NCBI GenBank assembly: GCA_018402345.1
Contig: JAGYIV010000012.1
Coordinates: 373,813-416,009 of the forward strand
DNA length: 42,197 bases
Source of the DNA: Terrimicrobiaceae bacterium
Lineage (GTDB): Bacteria; Verrucomicrobiota; Verrucomicrobiia; Chthoniobacterales; Terrimicrobiaceae
Reading direction: 5' to 3'
Below are positions 9,346 to 18,124 of this stretch, one piece after another. Position numbers and translations under genes: made by a program. A model generated the notes under the pieces. That model had not been told where the DNA came from, did no database searches, and saw only the letters and a list, made by a program, of their open reading frames with translations. Each line of letters opens with the position of its first letter. Within the stretch, counting starts at the first letter, position 1.

Positions 9346-9359
9346 TACAAACTTTTGCA
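9346..9359. promoter_or_regulatory. Putative operator TRCAAW-N2-WTTGYA, site 2
   Basis: TACAAA-CT-TTTGCA lies 83 bases before ATG 9443 of the second sulfatase. It matches site 1 in both half-sites and spacing. Confidence 0.7.
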
Positions 9360-9442
9360 TATTGTATTCAGCGGACTGGTTGGCATACGGCGACGCCCCC
9401 CGGCCTTTATCAAAACCAACAAGTTGCCATCCCATATTCTCC

Positions 9443-10801
9443 ATGAAGATTCCTCTCCCGATCATCCTCTTCCTTGTGGCGATTTTCCCGACCGCGCCCG
9501 CGATTTCATCAATCCCCGCTCCGAAACCCAACATCGTCTTCATCGTTGCCGATGACATGGGCTATGCGGACTGCGGGGTTCATGGATCGAAAGACATCCC
9601 CACGCCGCACATGGATTCGATCGCCAAGGCGGGGATTCGGTTCACTGACGGGTATGTCACCGGGCCGGTGTGTAGCCCCACTCGCGCCGCTCTCATGACC
9701 GCTCGCTACCAGCACCGAGACGGCGTGCCCGACTGGGTCAGGCGGGATAGCGAAACCGGTTTGGCCGAGGGAGTTCCGACAATATCAGATTATCTTCGCA
9801 AGGCCGGCTATCGCACCGCGCTCATCGGCAAGTGGCACTTGGGACAAAAGGAACAATTCCACCCAATGAATCGTGGCTTCGACGAATTCTTCGGACTGCT
9901 CGGCGGCGGGCGAACCTACTTCCAAGGTGCCAATGAAAAAAAAGGCAAAGGCACTGATGGCTATTCCACACTTTGGAGAAATCGCGACCGGGTGGATGTG
10001 GATGGCTACATCACGACCGCCTTTGGCAACGAGGCTGCAAAGTTCGTGGCCTCCCGCAAGGACAGCGGCAAGCCGTTCTTTTTGTTCCTTTCCTTTACCG
10101 CTCCGCACACTCCGATGATGGCTCCGAAGGAGCTGGAGAAAAAATTCGCGCATATCGAGGACGAGCAACGCCGACTCTACGCCGCGATGATGTCCTCGAT
10201 GGATGATGCCATCGGCGATGTGCTCGCCGCCATCCGTGACGCGGGATTCGAGAAGGACACGCTGGTGTGTTTCTTCAGCGACAACGGAGGAGCGACCACG
10301 CGCAACTCGCCGAATGGATCCATTAACACCCCGTTTCGCGGCAGCAAGGGCGAGGTGTGGGAAGGCGGAGTGCGCGTGCCTATGTTTGCCTCATGGCCCG
10401 GGCATTTCAACGCTGGAGAGGTTTTCACCAAGCCCGTGACCCAGATGGACCTCGCCGCCACGGCGATTGCCCTCGCCGGGGAGAAGATCGACGGGAAATG
10501 GCCGATCGACGGAGTGAACCTCATGCCGTTCCTCGATGGAAAGGAGAGCGGCATGCCGCACGATTCGATCTGCTGGGCCTACGAGAATCGTCAATGGGCG
10601 ATCCGCGAAGGCGACCTCAAACTGGTTGCCATGAGCAAGCAGCCCAAAGCCCGAGCGAATGTGGAGCTTTTCGATCTCCGGGCCGATCCCTCGGAAACCG
10701 CCGATCTCTCCGCATCGCAACCCGAAAAGGTCGCCGCGCTCACCGCCAAGCTCCTCGAGTGGTGCCGCGATGTGGGCGCGACCCTGCCGAAGCTGGATTA
10801 A
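9443..10801 (+). CDS. Secreted sulfatase (S1 type), paralogue B
   Basis: This 452-aa sulfatase has a signal peptide (MKIPLPIILFLVAIFPTAPA) and the same motif order as the enzyme at 4511: IVADDMGYADC, CSPTR maturation site, GKWHLG and FSDNGG. ATG 9443 is chosen because it begins the signal peptide; an earlier in-frame ATG at 9362 adds non-signal sequence. The two proteins are alike over nearly their whole length but differ at the signal peptide, in a loop near residues 165-185 and near the C-terminus. At DNA level, 10390-10552 is almost identical to 5452-5614, whereas the 5' halves have many synonymous differences, a sign of gene conversion. It probably forms an operon with the sulfatase at 10820 (18-base gap). 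Confidence 0.95.
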   Translation: MKIPLPIILFLVAIFPTAPAISSIPAPKPNIVFIVADDMGYADCGVHGSKDIPTPHMDSIAKAGIRFTDGYVTGPVCSPTRAALMTARYQHRDGVPDWVRRDSETGLAEGVPTISDYLRKAGYRTALIGKWHLGQKEQFHPMNRGFDEFFGLLGGGRTYFQGANEKKGKGTDGYSTLWRNRDRVDVDGYITTAFGNEAAKFVASRKDSGKPFFLFLSFTAPHTPMMAPKELEKKFAHIEDEQRRLYAAMMSSMDDAIGDVLAAIRDAGFEKDTLVCFFSDNGGATTRNSPNGSINTPFRGSKGEVWEGGVRVPMFASWPGHFNAGEVFTKPVTQMDLAATAIALAGEKIDGKWPIDGVNLMPFLDGKESGMPHDSICWAYENRQWAIREGDLKLVAMSKQPKARANVELFDLRADPSETADLSASQPEKVAALTAKLLEWCRDVGATLPKLD

Positions 10802-10819
10802 CCTCGGACACTTGATTTT

Positions 10820-12328
10820 GTGAAAACACACCTCGCAGCACTCCTGACCCTGCTCTCCGCCCTCGGCGTGCAGGCCGCAAATTCCTCGCACCCGAATGTC
10901 GTGCTCGTTTATGCCGACGACCTGGGATATGGCGATCTGTCTTGCTACGGCTCGAGGCTCATCAAAACGCCCAATATCGATCGTCTGGCGGAACGAGGTC
11001 TCCTTTTCACCCAAGGTTACGCGACCCATGCCACTTGCACGCCCTCTCGCTACTCGTTGCTGACGGGGGAATATGCCTGGCGCAGGAACCTCGGAATCTT
11101 ACCTGGCGATGCTCCGCTGACCATTCCCGTCTCCAAGCCAACATTGGCGACACTATTTAAAAACGCAGGATACCGCACCGGCATTGTCGGGAAGTGGCAT
11201 CTGGGACTTGGAGAACCGAAAAAGGGAATCGATTGGAATGGCAAAATCGCCCCCGGACCCAATGAGATCGGTTTTGATGAGAGCTTCATCATTCCCGCCA
11301 CCGTGGATCGCGTGCCTTGCGTCTATGTCGAAAACGGGCGGGTGAGGGGATTGGATCAAGCCGACCCCATCCAAGTGAGTTACACGGACCCCCTGCCGGG
11401 GTCGAAGTATCCAATCGGTCATCAGCAGCCGGAGTCAAAAACGCTTCAGGACTCCGATCCGCAGCATTCCGACACCGTCATCAAAGGCCTCGGTCGGATC
11501 GGCTACATGGCTGGCGGCGAGAAGGCCCTCTGGAACGATGCGGACATCGGCGATGTGTTGGTCGATCGGGCCAAATCCTTCATCACGGAGTCCGGCAAGC
11601 AGCCGTTCTTTCTCTTTTTTTCCACGCACGACCCGCACGATCCACATGTCCCCCATGAGCGCTTCCGGGGCAAAAGCGAGGCAGGTCTTCGCGGTGACTC
11701 CATCGTCCAGTTCGATGCGAATGTGGGCGAGTTGATGAAATTTCTCGAGGAGCGGGGGATGATGGAGAACACTGTTTTTATCGTCAGCAGCGACAACGGC
11801 CCAATTTTCGCCGACGGGTATGAGGACGATGATCTGAAGTTTGTCGACAAGCATCCTGCCTCTGGCGGCTTGCGCGGCGGCAAATACTCCCTCATGGAAG
11901 GTGGAACTCGCGTGCCGCTGATCGTTTCCTGGCCGAATCGGATTCAACCCGGGAAGTCCGATGCGGTCGTCTCGCAAGTGGACTTGTTCTCCAGCTTTTC
12001 TTCGATTCTCTCAACCCCGCTCCCCTCCGGGGCGGCGCCTGACAGCACAGACAAATCCCGCGTTCTTCTGGGGCTTTCTAAGGACGAACCGCACGAGATC
12101 GTGCTGGGAGACGCGCTGGGCAACTTGGCTCTCCGCCAGGGGGATTGGAAATACTTCGCCAAAGGCCAGGACACTCGCATGAGAAAAGGGAGCGGTTCCA
12201 TCAACCTCGGCGAATCCCTTTTCAATCTTCGCGAAGACCCGAGCGAAAGTCGCAACCGGTTGGAATCGCATCTCGACTTGGCGGCCAAGATGAAAGAGCG
12301 CTTGGTGCAATTGGTGCAAGGTCGTTGA
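10820..12328 (+). CDS. Secreted arylsulfatase-like sulfatase (S1 type)
   Basis: This 502-aa sulfatase starts at GTG 10820, giving the signal peptide MKTHLAALLTLLSALGVQA. It has VYADDLGYGDLSCYGS, the maturation motif C73-TPSR, KWHLGLG and IVSSDNGP. It also carries a long insertion around 125-230 with substrate-specific loops. It is only distantly similar to the two sulfatases upstream, so it probably attacks a different sulfate position. It follows the paralogue B gene by 18 bases and probably shares its transcript and operator. A degraded copy of the 38-bp palindrome lies about 50 bases after the stop. Confidence 0.93.
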   Translation: MKTHLAALLTLLSALGVQAANSSHPNVVLVYADDLGYGDLSCYGSRLIKTPNIDRLAERGLLFTQGYATHATCTPSRYSLLTGEYAWRRNLGILPGDAPLTIPVSKPTLATLFKNAGYRTGIVGKWHLGLGEPKKGIDWNGKIAPGPNEIGFDESFIIPATVDRVPCVYVENGRVRGLDQADPIQVSYTDPLPGSKYPIGHQQPESKTLQDSDPQHSDTVIKGLGRIGYMAGGEKALWNDADIGDVLVDRAKSFITESGKQPFFLFFSTHDPHDPHVPHERFRGKSEAGLRGDSIVQFDANVGELMKFLEERGMMENTVFIVSSDNGPIFADGYEDDDLKFVDKHPASGGLRGGKYSLMEGGTRVPLIVSWPNRIQPGKSDAVVSQVDLFSSFSSILSTPLPSGAAPDSTDKSRVLLGLSKDEPHEIVLGDALGNLALRQGDWKYFAKGQDTRMRKGSGSINLGESLFNLREDPSESRNRLESHLDLAAKMKERLVQLVQGR

Positions 12329-12374
12329 AAGAAATTTTCTAAAACTCTGGAAAAGTGATACGGATCCTCGTTGG

Positions 12375-12403
12375 ATCGGCCGATCGGACAAAAACGCTGC
12401 GGT
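12375..12403. repeat. Degraded copy of the 38-bp palindromic repeat
   Basis: Only the centre and right arm are recognisable: GGCCGATCGGACAAAAACG followed by CTGCGG. The left arm is lost. It lies about 50 bases after a sulfatase stop codon, the same kind of position as the intact copies. Confidence 0.55.
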
Positions 12404-12464
12404 CCATTGTGGCGGTGAAGGTTATGACTCAATTGGGCGTGAAATGAACCTCTTCTCCGAGGGA

Positions 12465-12478
12465 TGCAATTGATTGCA
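12465..12478. promoter_or_regulatory. Putative operator TRCAAW-N2-WTTGYA, site 3 (perfect palindrome)
   Basis: TGCAAT-TG-ATTGCA has perfectly complementary half-sites and lies 29 bases before ATG 12508. It heads the four-gene unit that ends at 16509. Confidence 0.75.
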
Positions 12479-12507
12479 TTTATTCGTGGGTGGTGTATCA
12501 AAACCAC

Positions 12508-13266
12508 ATGACCTTGATACGAATTTTCACCGCTTTTTTCATTTCCGTTTTAGCTGCATTCGCGACCCCGTCGCCTTCCGGAAGTCTTGAAAAAGAGTTT
12601 TTCACCCCCGAGGCCGACAAGGCGGCTTTGGCGAATGCCACCGCTTCCGAAGAGGGATTGCCGAAGGTTCTGATTCTCGGCGACTCGATTTCCATCGGGT
12701 ATTTTCCGGTAGTGCAGGAGACGCTTCAAGACGAGGCGAGCGTTTCGCGTCCGAATACGAATTGCGGCGACACGCCCCGTGGCCTCCGCTGGATCGACAA
12801 CTGGCTTGGGGACACGAAATGGGATGTCATCCATTTCAACTGGGGCCTCTGGGATTTGTGTTACCGCCATCCCGAATCGAAAAACCAAGGCAACCGGGAC
12901 AAGGTGAATGGAAAGCTGTCCGTCACGCCGGAGGACTACGAAAAAAATCTCAACACCCTCGTGGATCGGCTGCAAAAAACCGGAGCCGCTTTGATCTGGG
13001 CCAGCACGACCATGGTGCCTGAAGGCGAGGCCGGGCGGTTCGTGGGCGACGATGTGAAATACAACGCGATTGCCGCAAAAGTCATGGCTGAGCGCGGAAT
13101 CCCGATCAACGACCTGCATGCGACAAGCGCGGCGTTCGATCCCTCGCTGTTTACGAAACCCGGCGATGTGCATTTTAAAAAAGCGGGCTCGGAGAAGCTC
13201 GCCGCGGAGGTCGTCCGTTCCATCCGCGCCGCGTTGCCAGCGGCTTCAGCACCCCAAGCCCCCTAA
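12508..13266 (+). CDS. Secreted SGNH/GDSL-family hydrolase
   Basis: This 252-aa protein has a signal peptide (MTLIRIFTAFFISVLAAFA). ATG 12508 is preferred to the in-frame GTG 12490 because it opens that signal. SGNH blocks are visible: block I ILGDSISIGY with the nucleophile Ser, a Gly-containing block around residue 90, block III-like HFNWGLWD, and the block V Asp/His pair in GDVHFKKAGSEKLA. Such enzymes de-esterify carbohydrates (for example deacetylate them), consistent with the sulfatase and glycosidase surroundings. It is first in a unit with the GH63-like gene 17 bases downstream and has its own upstream palindrome. Confidence 0.9.
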   Translation: MTLIRIFTAFFISVLAAFATPSPSGSLEKEFFTPEADKAALANATASEEGLPKVLILGDSISIGYFPVVQETLQDEASVSRPNTNCGDTPRGLRWIDNWLGDTKWDVIHFNWGLWDLCYRHPESKNQGNRDKVNGKLSVTPEDYEKNLNTLVDRLQKTGAALIWASTTMVPEGEAGRFVGDDVKYNAIAAKVMAERGIPINDLHATSAAFDPSLFTKPGDVHFKKAGSEKLAAEVVRSIRAALPAASAPQAP

Positions 13267-13283
13267 GCGACTTTTTCAGACTC

Positions 13284-15347
13284 ATGAACGCGTCACTATC
13301 CGATCCCGAACTTCAAGAATCCGTCCAATGCTACCGCGAGTTGTGCTGCGGTGGCCCCGGCAGGCCGGAAGTCGTTCCCGGCGTGTCTGGCAAGCAGACG
13401 AACAGCCTTGTGCTGGGCCTCAAGCCTGGGAACAAAAAAATCGCCACATCTCAAGAGGTAGGGGTGGACGCGTTGGGAAAAACAAATTGGTTCCAAGGTC
13501 TGTGGCCGACGGATTTTTCGATGCCCGAGCCGAAATTTCCCCATTGGGAAATCAGTCCTGTGGATGCCACGGATTCTGGCGTGGTCATTCGACGCAAGAC
13601 CTACAACGACCCGACCCGCCAATCCCTCGCTCCCGCCTTGCGCTTCGAGTTGGAAAGGGAGGGCCTCGCCTCTCCTCTCTTTTCCGGAGGCGAGGGGAGC
13701 GGAATTGATTTTCGTGTGGGGAACCTGCTGCGACTGATTGATGGTTCAGGCGAGCTGGATCGTTCCTTCGAGTTGATCGTGCACTCGCATTTCCTGCTGC
13801 TCTTCCGCGTGCGATTGGCCGGTGGCGGGGAGTCACGGCTTCACATGAATCTTGAGTTCGATGCCGCGGATGTCGGGGTGGTTGAAGACGGTCGCACATG
13901 GCGGTTGCACAACCTGCGGGGATGGCATGGAGCGCTCTTGCAGTCGGGTGCTTCCGAGGATGAGGTGTTGGGATTGGCTGTCTTTGATTGCCCGACGGAG
14001 TGGGAGCGCGATGCGGTTATCAAGGATGGCATCGCCAAGCTGGCCCGTTTCGACTCGCTCTGGCAGCGGCTTGCGGAGGCGCAATCCATCGAGCCATTCA
14101 GCACGGGAAAGGAAACGCCCCGCGAGAAAAACATGGTCGCGGCGTTTGTGAACCGCGCCTTGCGAAACACGCGCGCCGGTGGGCAAATCCACCAACCGTC
14201 ACTGCTCGAGTTCTACGGCCCCGAGTGGGATTTCGGCGATGCCGTGTGGATCAACTTCCTGCCCGCCTGCCGCTACATGCTCTGGATCGCGCCGGAGACG
14301 ATCGCGAATTCAATCAAGACGCTTCTCGATTTCCAGACGCCGGAGGGCATGGTGCCGCAGGCGGTTTTTTCGCGGACGACCTTCGACTACTCGCAGATTC
14401 CAAACATCTCGCCGTGCGTGAGGGATTATTATGTCTTCACCGGCGACCGTCATTTTCTTGGGCAGGCCTATGGCGGTTTTAAAAACTGGTATCGCTGGTG
14501 GATGACGCACCGCAACCCGACGGGCAACGGCATCATCGCCACCGGCAACGCTGGGCAGGACCTCTACTCCGCGATCTGTGAATACAAGGACAACGGCACC
14601 GATCCCAACGATCCAGTCGTCTTCGAAAACACCTGCAATCCGCTCACACGCACGCCGGAAATCGCCGGTCGTCCCGAGCGCGCCTACCTGCCCGACATCG
14701 TGGCCTGCCAGGCCCGCATGGCCGAGGACTTGGCCTTCTTCGCCCGCGAACTCGGCCACATGGAGGACGCAGTGTATTTCGAAAACGAATACCGCCGCAT
14801 CAAGGAGTGGACGAACGAGAACCTTTGGGACGAGGCGACGGGCTTTTACTACCCCGTCGTGCGCGCGACCGGTCAAAAGGTCATGAAGCGCACGAATGCC
14901 GTTTACTGGCTCATGTGGGCGGGCCTTGTGCCTCCCGAACGCACCAAAAAACTCCTCGAAGCCCTCTTCGATCCCAAGCAGTTCTTTGCCAAAATCCCCG
15001 TGCCGATGGTGGCTCTCGATGATCCGTCGTTCAACCCGCTATGCGGCCATTGGGGAGATGCCTACTCGTGGCCGGTGGATGCCTTCAAGGCCTTCGAAGC
15101 ATTGATTCGTTACGGAGAATGGGACCGCGCGGCGGAGTTTTGCCGTCACTACAACAAGGGTGTTTTCGAGGCGATCGGCGACACTCTTCAGCCCGCCGAG
15201 TTCTACCACAGCGCAGGCTACCCCTGCGGTTGTCCGATCATGGGAACCGCCGGGCTCACGCCGCTGAATTTCCAGCGCTACCTCCGCGATTATGAAAGAG
15301 GTGCAGCCGAGCACGAGTGGAGTCGATTTGTTCCGCGGTCAATATGA
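13284..15347 (+). CDS. GH63/MGH1-like (alpha/alpha)6-barrel glycoside hydrolase, cytoplasmic
   Basis: This 687-aa protein lacks a signal peptide, so it probably acts in the cytosol on imported oligosaccharides. The N-terminal third is beta-rich. The C-terminal part (from about 280) is an (alpha/alpha)6 barrel with GPEWDFGDAVWINFLPA, RTNAVYWLMWAGLVP and CGHWGDAYSWPVDAFKAFEA, reminiscent of GH63, MGH1-like and GH37 enzymes. Specificity cannot be read from the sequence. The last codons overlap the next start (ATGA at 15344-15347), indicating translational coupling. It lies 17 bases after the SGNH hydrolase gene. Confidence 0.8.
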   Translation: MNASLSDPELQESVQCYRELCCGGPGRPEVVPGVSGKQTNSLVLGLKPGNKKIATSQEVGVDALGKTNWFQGLWPTDFSMPEPKFPHWEISPVDATDSGVVIRRKTYNDPTRQSLAPALRFELEREGLASPLFSGGEGSGIDFRVGNLLRLIDGSGELDRSFELIVHSHFLLLFRVRLAGGGESRLHMNLEFDAADVGVVEDGRTWRLHNLRGWHGALLQSGASEDEVLGLAVFDCPTEWERDAVIKDGIAKLARFDSLWQRLAEAQSIEPFSTGKETPREKNMVAAFVNRALRNTRAGGQIHQPSLLEFYGPEWDFGDAVWINFLPACRYMLWIAPETIANSIKTLLDFQTPEGMVPQAVFSRTTFDYSQIPNISPCVRDYYVFTGDRHFLGQAYGGFKNWYRWWMTHRNPTGNGIIATGNAGQDLYSAICEYKDNGTDPNDPVVFENTCNPLTRTPEIAGRPERAYLPDIVACQARMAEDLAFFARELGHMEDAVYFENEYRRIKEWTNENLWDEATGFYYPVVRATGQKVMKRTNAVYWLMWAGLVPPERTKKLLEALFDPKQFFAKIPVPMVALDDPSFNPLCGHWGDAYSWPVDAFKAFEALIRYGEWDRAAEFCRHYNKGVFEAIGDTLQPAEFYHSAGYPCGCPIMGTAGLTPLNFQRYLRDYERGAAEHEWSRFVPRSI

Positions 15348-15634
15348 GCCCGCCGCTCCTCAAACCTCGCAACACCCTCGCGATCGCCATGTGGGATTTT
15401 TCCTGGCTCGAGCGCCGGTGGCCTAGTGCGGTCGACGAGGATTGGGATCGTGCTCTCGATTGGGGCTGGGTGAAGGAACTCTGTGCCCACACCGTCGAGG
15501 AGGCCGTGAAAACCAAACGCTGGACAGGCATCGCCATCAGCAATTTCTGCGGCCCTCAATTCACCGGCATGTGGCGTGATGTCGAGTGGCACCACCGCCT
15601 GACCAAGCGCATTCGCGAATCCAGCTTTGCATGA
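15344..15634 (+). CDS. Short ORF: internally deleted remnant of a TIM-barrel glycosidase-like protein
   Basis: This 96-aa frame starts at ATG 15344, overlapping the previous stop, and ends in TGA overlapping the next ATG at 15631. Its N-terminus (KPRNTLAIAMWDFSWLERRWP then EDWDRALD) looks like the first strand of a cellulase-like TIM-barrel protein. Its second half (WTGIAISNFCGPQFTGMWRDV then EWHHRLTKRIRES) looks like the last strand and helix of the same kind of protein. Some 250-300 residues expected in between appear to be missing, the joint being near residues 46-49 (RALD/WGWV). The deletion kept the frame, so coupling between the flanking genes is preserved. That reading rests on remembered family sequences. 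A small folded protein is unlikely, and it is probably a non-functional relic that still transmits ribosomes. Confidence 0.6.
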   Translation: MSPPLLKPRNTLAIAMWDFSWLERRWPSAVDEDWDRALDWGWVKELCAHTVEEAVKTKRWTGIAISNFCGPQFTGMWRDVEWHHRLTKRIRESSFA

Positions 15635-16509
15635 GAAGGCTGCCCTTCATCCTTAATCGAGCGGCCCTATTGGCGCTCCTCGTTCTGTCGGCGGTTGATG
15701 CCTCGGGCGATACTCTGGTTCCCCATTCCAAGGACCACTACGCCTCCAAAACAGAGGCCCATGGGCATTCCTCCCCGCAGGGGAAAACCATGCCTTACCG
15801 CTTGTATTCGCCTTCGCCGGTGGATCCGGGCAAGACCTACCCGCTGGTGGTGGCACTGCACGGAGCGGGATCGCGCGGGGATGACAACTTCAAGCATTTG
15901 GTTCCCTGGGTTGCTGGCTGGATGGCGGACGAGGTTCAAAAAAACCACCCCTGCTTCATCGTCATGCCGCAGACAAAAATGCAATGGGTGCCAGTCGCTT
16001 TTAACCACGGTTCGTATTCGTTGGACAAAAGGCCACCGAGCGAGTCGATCGTGCTGCTGAAGGAAATTGTCGATGCCTTGATGGCGACGCAACCCATCGA
16101 CCCCAGCCGCATCTATGTCGTCGGCACTTCCATGGGCGGCTACGGCGCGTGGGATTTTGTCCTGCGAAATCCCGACCTGCCTGCCGCTGTGATTGTTTTC
16201 TGCGGAGCGGGTGATCCCACCGCTGTGGATCGTCTCAAGAATGTTCCGGTCTGGGCGTTTCACGGCGATCAGGACAAGGTGGTGCCTGTTTCGGGATCCA
16301 CCGACATGATCGAGGCGATGAAGGCTGCTGGTGCCGCTGACGCACGACTGACGCTTTACGAAGGAGTCGGCCACGATGCCTACACAAAGTCATGGAAGCA
16401 TCCGGGGCTTGTGGATTGGCTCTTCCAGCAGCGAAGGGCCGTGAGTGAATCATGCCAAATCCAGCAGAAATTAACCACAGAGGACACAGAGAACACGGAG
16501 GGTGAATGA
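15631..16509 (+). CDS. Secreted alpha/beta-hydrolase esterase (PHB-depolymerase/prolyl-oligopeptidase-like)
   Basis: The start at ATG 15631 gives a signal peptide (ILNRAALLALLVLSAVDASG) and 292 residues. Family features are LVVALHGAGSRGDDN (oxyanion region), the nucleophile elbow VGTSMGGYGAWD, the acidic residue in FHGDQDKVVP and the histidine in EGVGHDAYTKSW. It would cleave ester bonds, for example acetyl or feruloyl decorations on polysaccharides. It is the last gene of the unit starting at 12508 and overlaps the preceding short frame by 4 bases. The C-terminal tail (QQKLTTEDTENTEGE) is encoded by a dispersed non-coding-type repeat at 16471-16503, so the original stop was probably lost or overwritten. 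Confidence 0.9.
   Translation: MRRLPFILNRAALLALLVLSAVDASGDTLVPHSKDHYASKTEAHGHSSPQGKTMPYRLYSPSPVDPGKTYPLVVALHGAGSRGDDNFKHLVPWVAGWMADEVQKNHPCFIVMPQTKMQWVPVAFNHGSYSLDKRPPSESIVLLKEIVDALMATQPIDPSRIYVVGTSMGGYGAWDFVLRNPDLPAAVIVFCGAGDPTAVDRLKNVPVWAFHGDQDKVVPVSGSTDMIEAMKAAGAADARLTLYEGVGHDAYTKSWKHPGLVDWLFQQRRAVSESCQIQQKLTTEDTENTEGE
16471..16503. repeat. CACAGAGGACACAGAGAA-type dispersed repeat
   Basis: The sequence runs TTAACCACAGAGGACACAG then AGAACACGGAGGG. This wording is familiar from interspersed repeats in many environmental bacterial genomes. Here it overlaps and supplies the 3' end of the esterase reading frame. Confidence 0.5.
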
Positions 16510-16563
16510 ATTAAAGCGAATCCCAGTGGATCGGTTAGTGGTGTTCGCCGCTTCCGTAAACCT

Positions 16564-16605
16564 TTCATGTTAATCCTGCAAATCCTGTCCACCTGTCTAA
16601 AAAAT
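16564..16605. repeat. TTAATCCTGCAAATCCTGTC-type intergenic repeat
   Basis: This gap between convergent genes contains TTAATCCTGCAAATCCTGTC followed by CACCTGTCTAAAAAATCC. It resembles an interspersed motif seen in other environmental genomes. Only one copy is in the window, so the call depends on memory. Confidence 0.35.
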
Positions 16606-16622
16606 CCGTTTTCGGGTATTTC

Positions 16623-18056
16623 CTACCCCGCCTCGTCGAGTTGGTAGATCGGCTCGATGTAGGGGTAATTTTCGTCCTTGGTGGTGAGAGGCTTGGGATT
16701 CGGGGAAATGGCTGGCTCGCGACGCGCTGTGCCTTGGATACCGAGCCTTGAATCGCCAAGTTCCTTGCGGATGTCATTCATGGCAGCGACGAGGCGCTTC
16801 ACCACATCGGGATGTTCCGCAGCGAGGTCTCGGGATTCGGCGGGGTCCGTGGAGAGATCGTAAAGTTCGAGCCTGTTGGGGTCGGAATTTTTCCCAGCAT
16901 CGAAGGCATGGCGGAGCTTCCACTTGCCGGAGCGAACTCCCTGCAGCACGGCCATTTTAAAGTAGAAGAAATGCTCGCGCGGGGAGGAGGCATCTTTTTC
17001 GCCGCGCCAGACGGGAAGCAGGTTCACGCCGTCATGCTTCGGTAGTCCATTCGTGTCGTGGCCTGCAAGCGAGGCGAGGGTCGGGGTGAAATCCATCGCC
17101 GTGCCCAATTCCCCGCTGACTGTTCCAGCCGGGATTCCTGCTGGCCAGCGCACGATACACGGCACCCTCATGCCGCCTTCCCAGGTTTGCCCTTTGTGAC
17201 CACGCAATGGGGCGTTGCTTCCGCCTTCGCCTTTGGTTCGGCTGCCGTTGTCCGAGGTGAAAATCACGATGGTGTTGTCATCGATGCCGAGGCGCTTGAG
17301 TTCATCCATGATCGCCCCCGTGCTCCAATCCACAGCGGCGAGTGCCGCACCATAGCGGCCGTTGCGGGAGTTCGAAGTGAATGGTTCCATGACATAGTGA
17401 GGCAGGTGCACATGGATATGCGGGAGATAGAGGAAGAACGGCTTGTCGCGGTTCGCGCGGATGAAGGAAATCGCCTCTTCGGTGAAGCGCTCGATCAATG
17501 CGGCCTGCGTCGGTTGCTGCTGAATCACGGTCTCGTTTCGCACGAGCGGCAGGGGCGGGTAGTCCTTCCGGGCCACCGAAATCCCCATGTCGTTGCTGTA
17601 TGGAATCCCGTAATACGAGTCGAAGCCGTGCCGTGTGGGCAAATGCTCGGGTTGGTCGCCGAGGTGCCATTTTCCTACCATTCCCGTGGCGTAGCCTTTT
17701 TCCTTTAGCAACTCAGGAAGCAGTCGTTCGCTGGGATTCAGTCCCTCGGCATCGCCGGGAAAAAGAACCGGCAGATTCTTGTTTTTTCCGAACACATCGA
17801 AGCCGATGCGCCCCGGGTAGCAACCGCTCAATAACGCCGCCCGCGATGGTGTGCACACCGGGCTCGCCGAGTAATAATCGGTGAACCGCATGCCTTCCTT
17901 TGCAAGGCGGTCGATGTGGGGCGTGTCATTGACCTTCGAACCGTAGCACGCGAGATCGCCGTAGCCGAGGTCGTCCACATTGATCAGCACGATATTCGGC
18001 GGTGCTGCATGAATGGCCACAGCGAGCATAAGGAGGACGAGGGAAGGGAATTTCAT
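16623..18056 (-). CDS. Secreted sulfatase (S1 type), minus strand
   Basis: This 477-aa sulfatase has a short signal peptide (MKFPSLVLLMLAVAIHAA), then NIVLINVDDLGYGDLACYGS, the maturation motif C68-TPSR, GKWHLGDQPEH, IFTSDNGSRTKGEGG and a C-terminal tail rich in Asn, Pro and Tyr. Overall layout is that of an arylsulfatase A-like enzyme acting outside the cytoplasm. It is the only sulfatase on the minus strand. It is divergent from the sulfatase at 18125, and both could share the palindrome at 18107-18120, which is 51 bases before this start. It converges with the esterase at 16509. Confidence 0.94.
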   Translation of the reverse strand: MKFPSLVLLMLAVAIHAAPPNIVLINVDDLGYGDLACYGSKVNDTPHIDRLAKEGMRFTDYYSASPVCTPSRAALLSGCYPGRIGFDVFGKNKNLPVLFPGDAEGLNPSERLLPELLKEKGYATGMVGKWHLGDQPEHLPTRHGFDSYYGIPYSNDMGISVARKDYPPLPLVRNETVIQQQPTQAALIERFTEEAISFIRANRDKPFFLYLPHIHVHLPHYVMEPFTSNSRNGRYGAALAAVDWSTGAIMDELKRLGIDDNTIVIFTSDNGSRTKGEGGSNAPLRGHKGQTWEGGMRVPCIVRWPAGIPAGTVSGELGTAMDFTPTLASLAGHDTNGLPKHDGVNLLPVWRGEKDASSPREHFFYFKMAVLQGVRSGKWKLRHAFDAGKNSDPNRLELYDLSTDPAESRDLAAEHPDVVKRLVAAMNDIRKELGDSRLGIQGTARREPAISPNPKPLTTKDENYPYIEPIYQLDEAG

Positions 18057-18106
18057 GGCAAAATTCTTTAACCAATCCTTGCAGGAATCCCAGCCTCAAT
18101 CCACAT

Positions 18107-18120
18107 TACAATGCATTGCA
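18107..18120. promoter_or_regulatory. Putative operator TRCAAW-N2-WTTGYA, site 4, between divergent sulfatases
   Basis: TACAAT-GC-ATTGCA lies between the starts of two divergent sulfatase genes, ending 4 bases before ATG 18125. Because it is so close to that ATG, the real start of the plus-strand gene could be the later in-frame ATG 18182. Confidence 0.7.
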
Positions 18121-18124
18121 TTTT

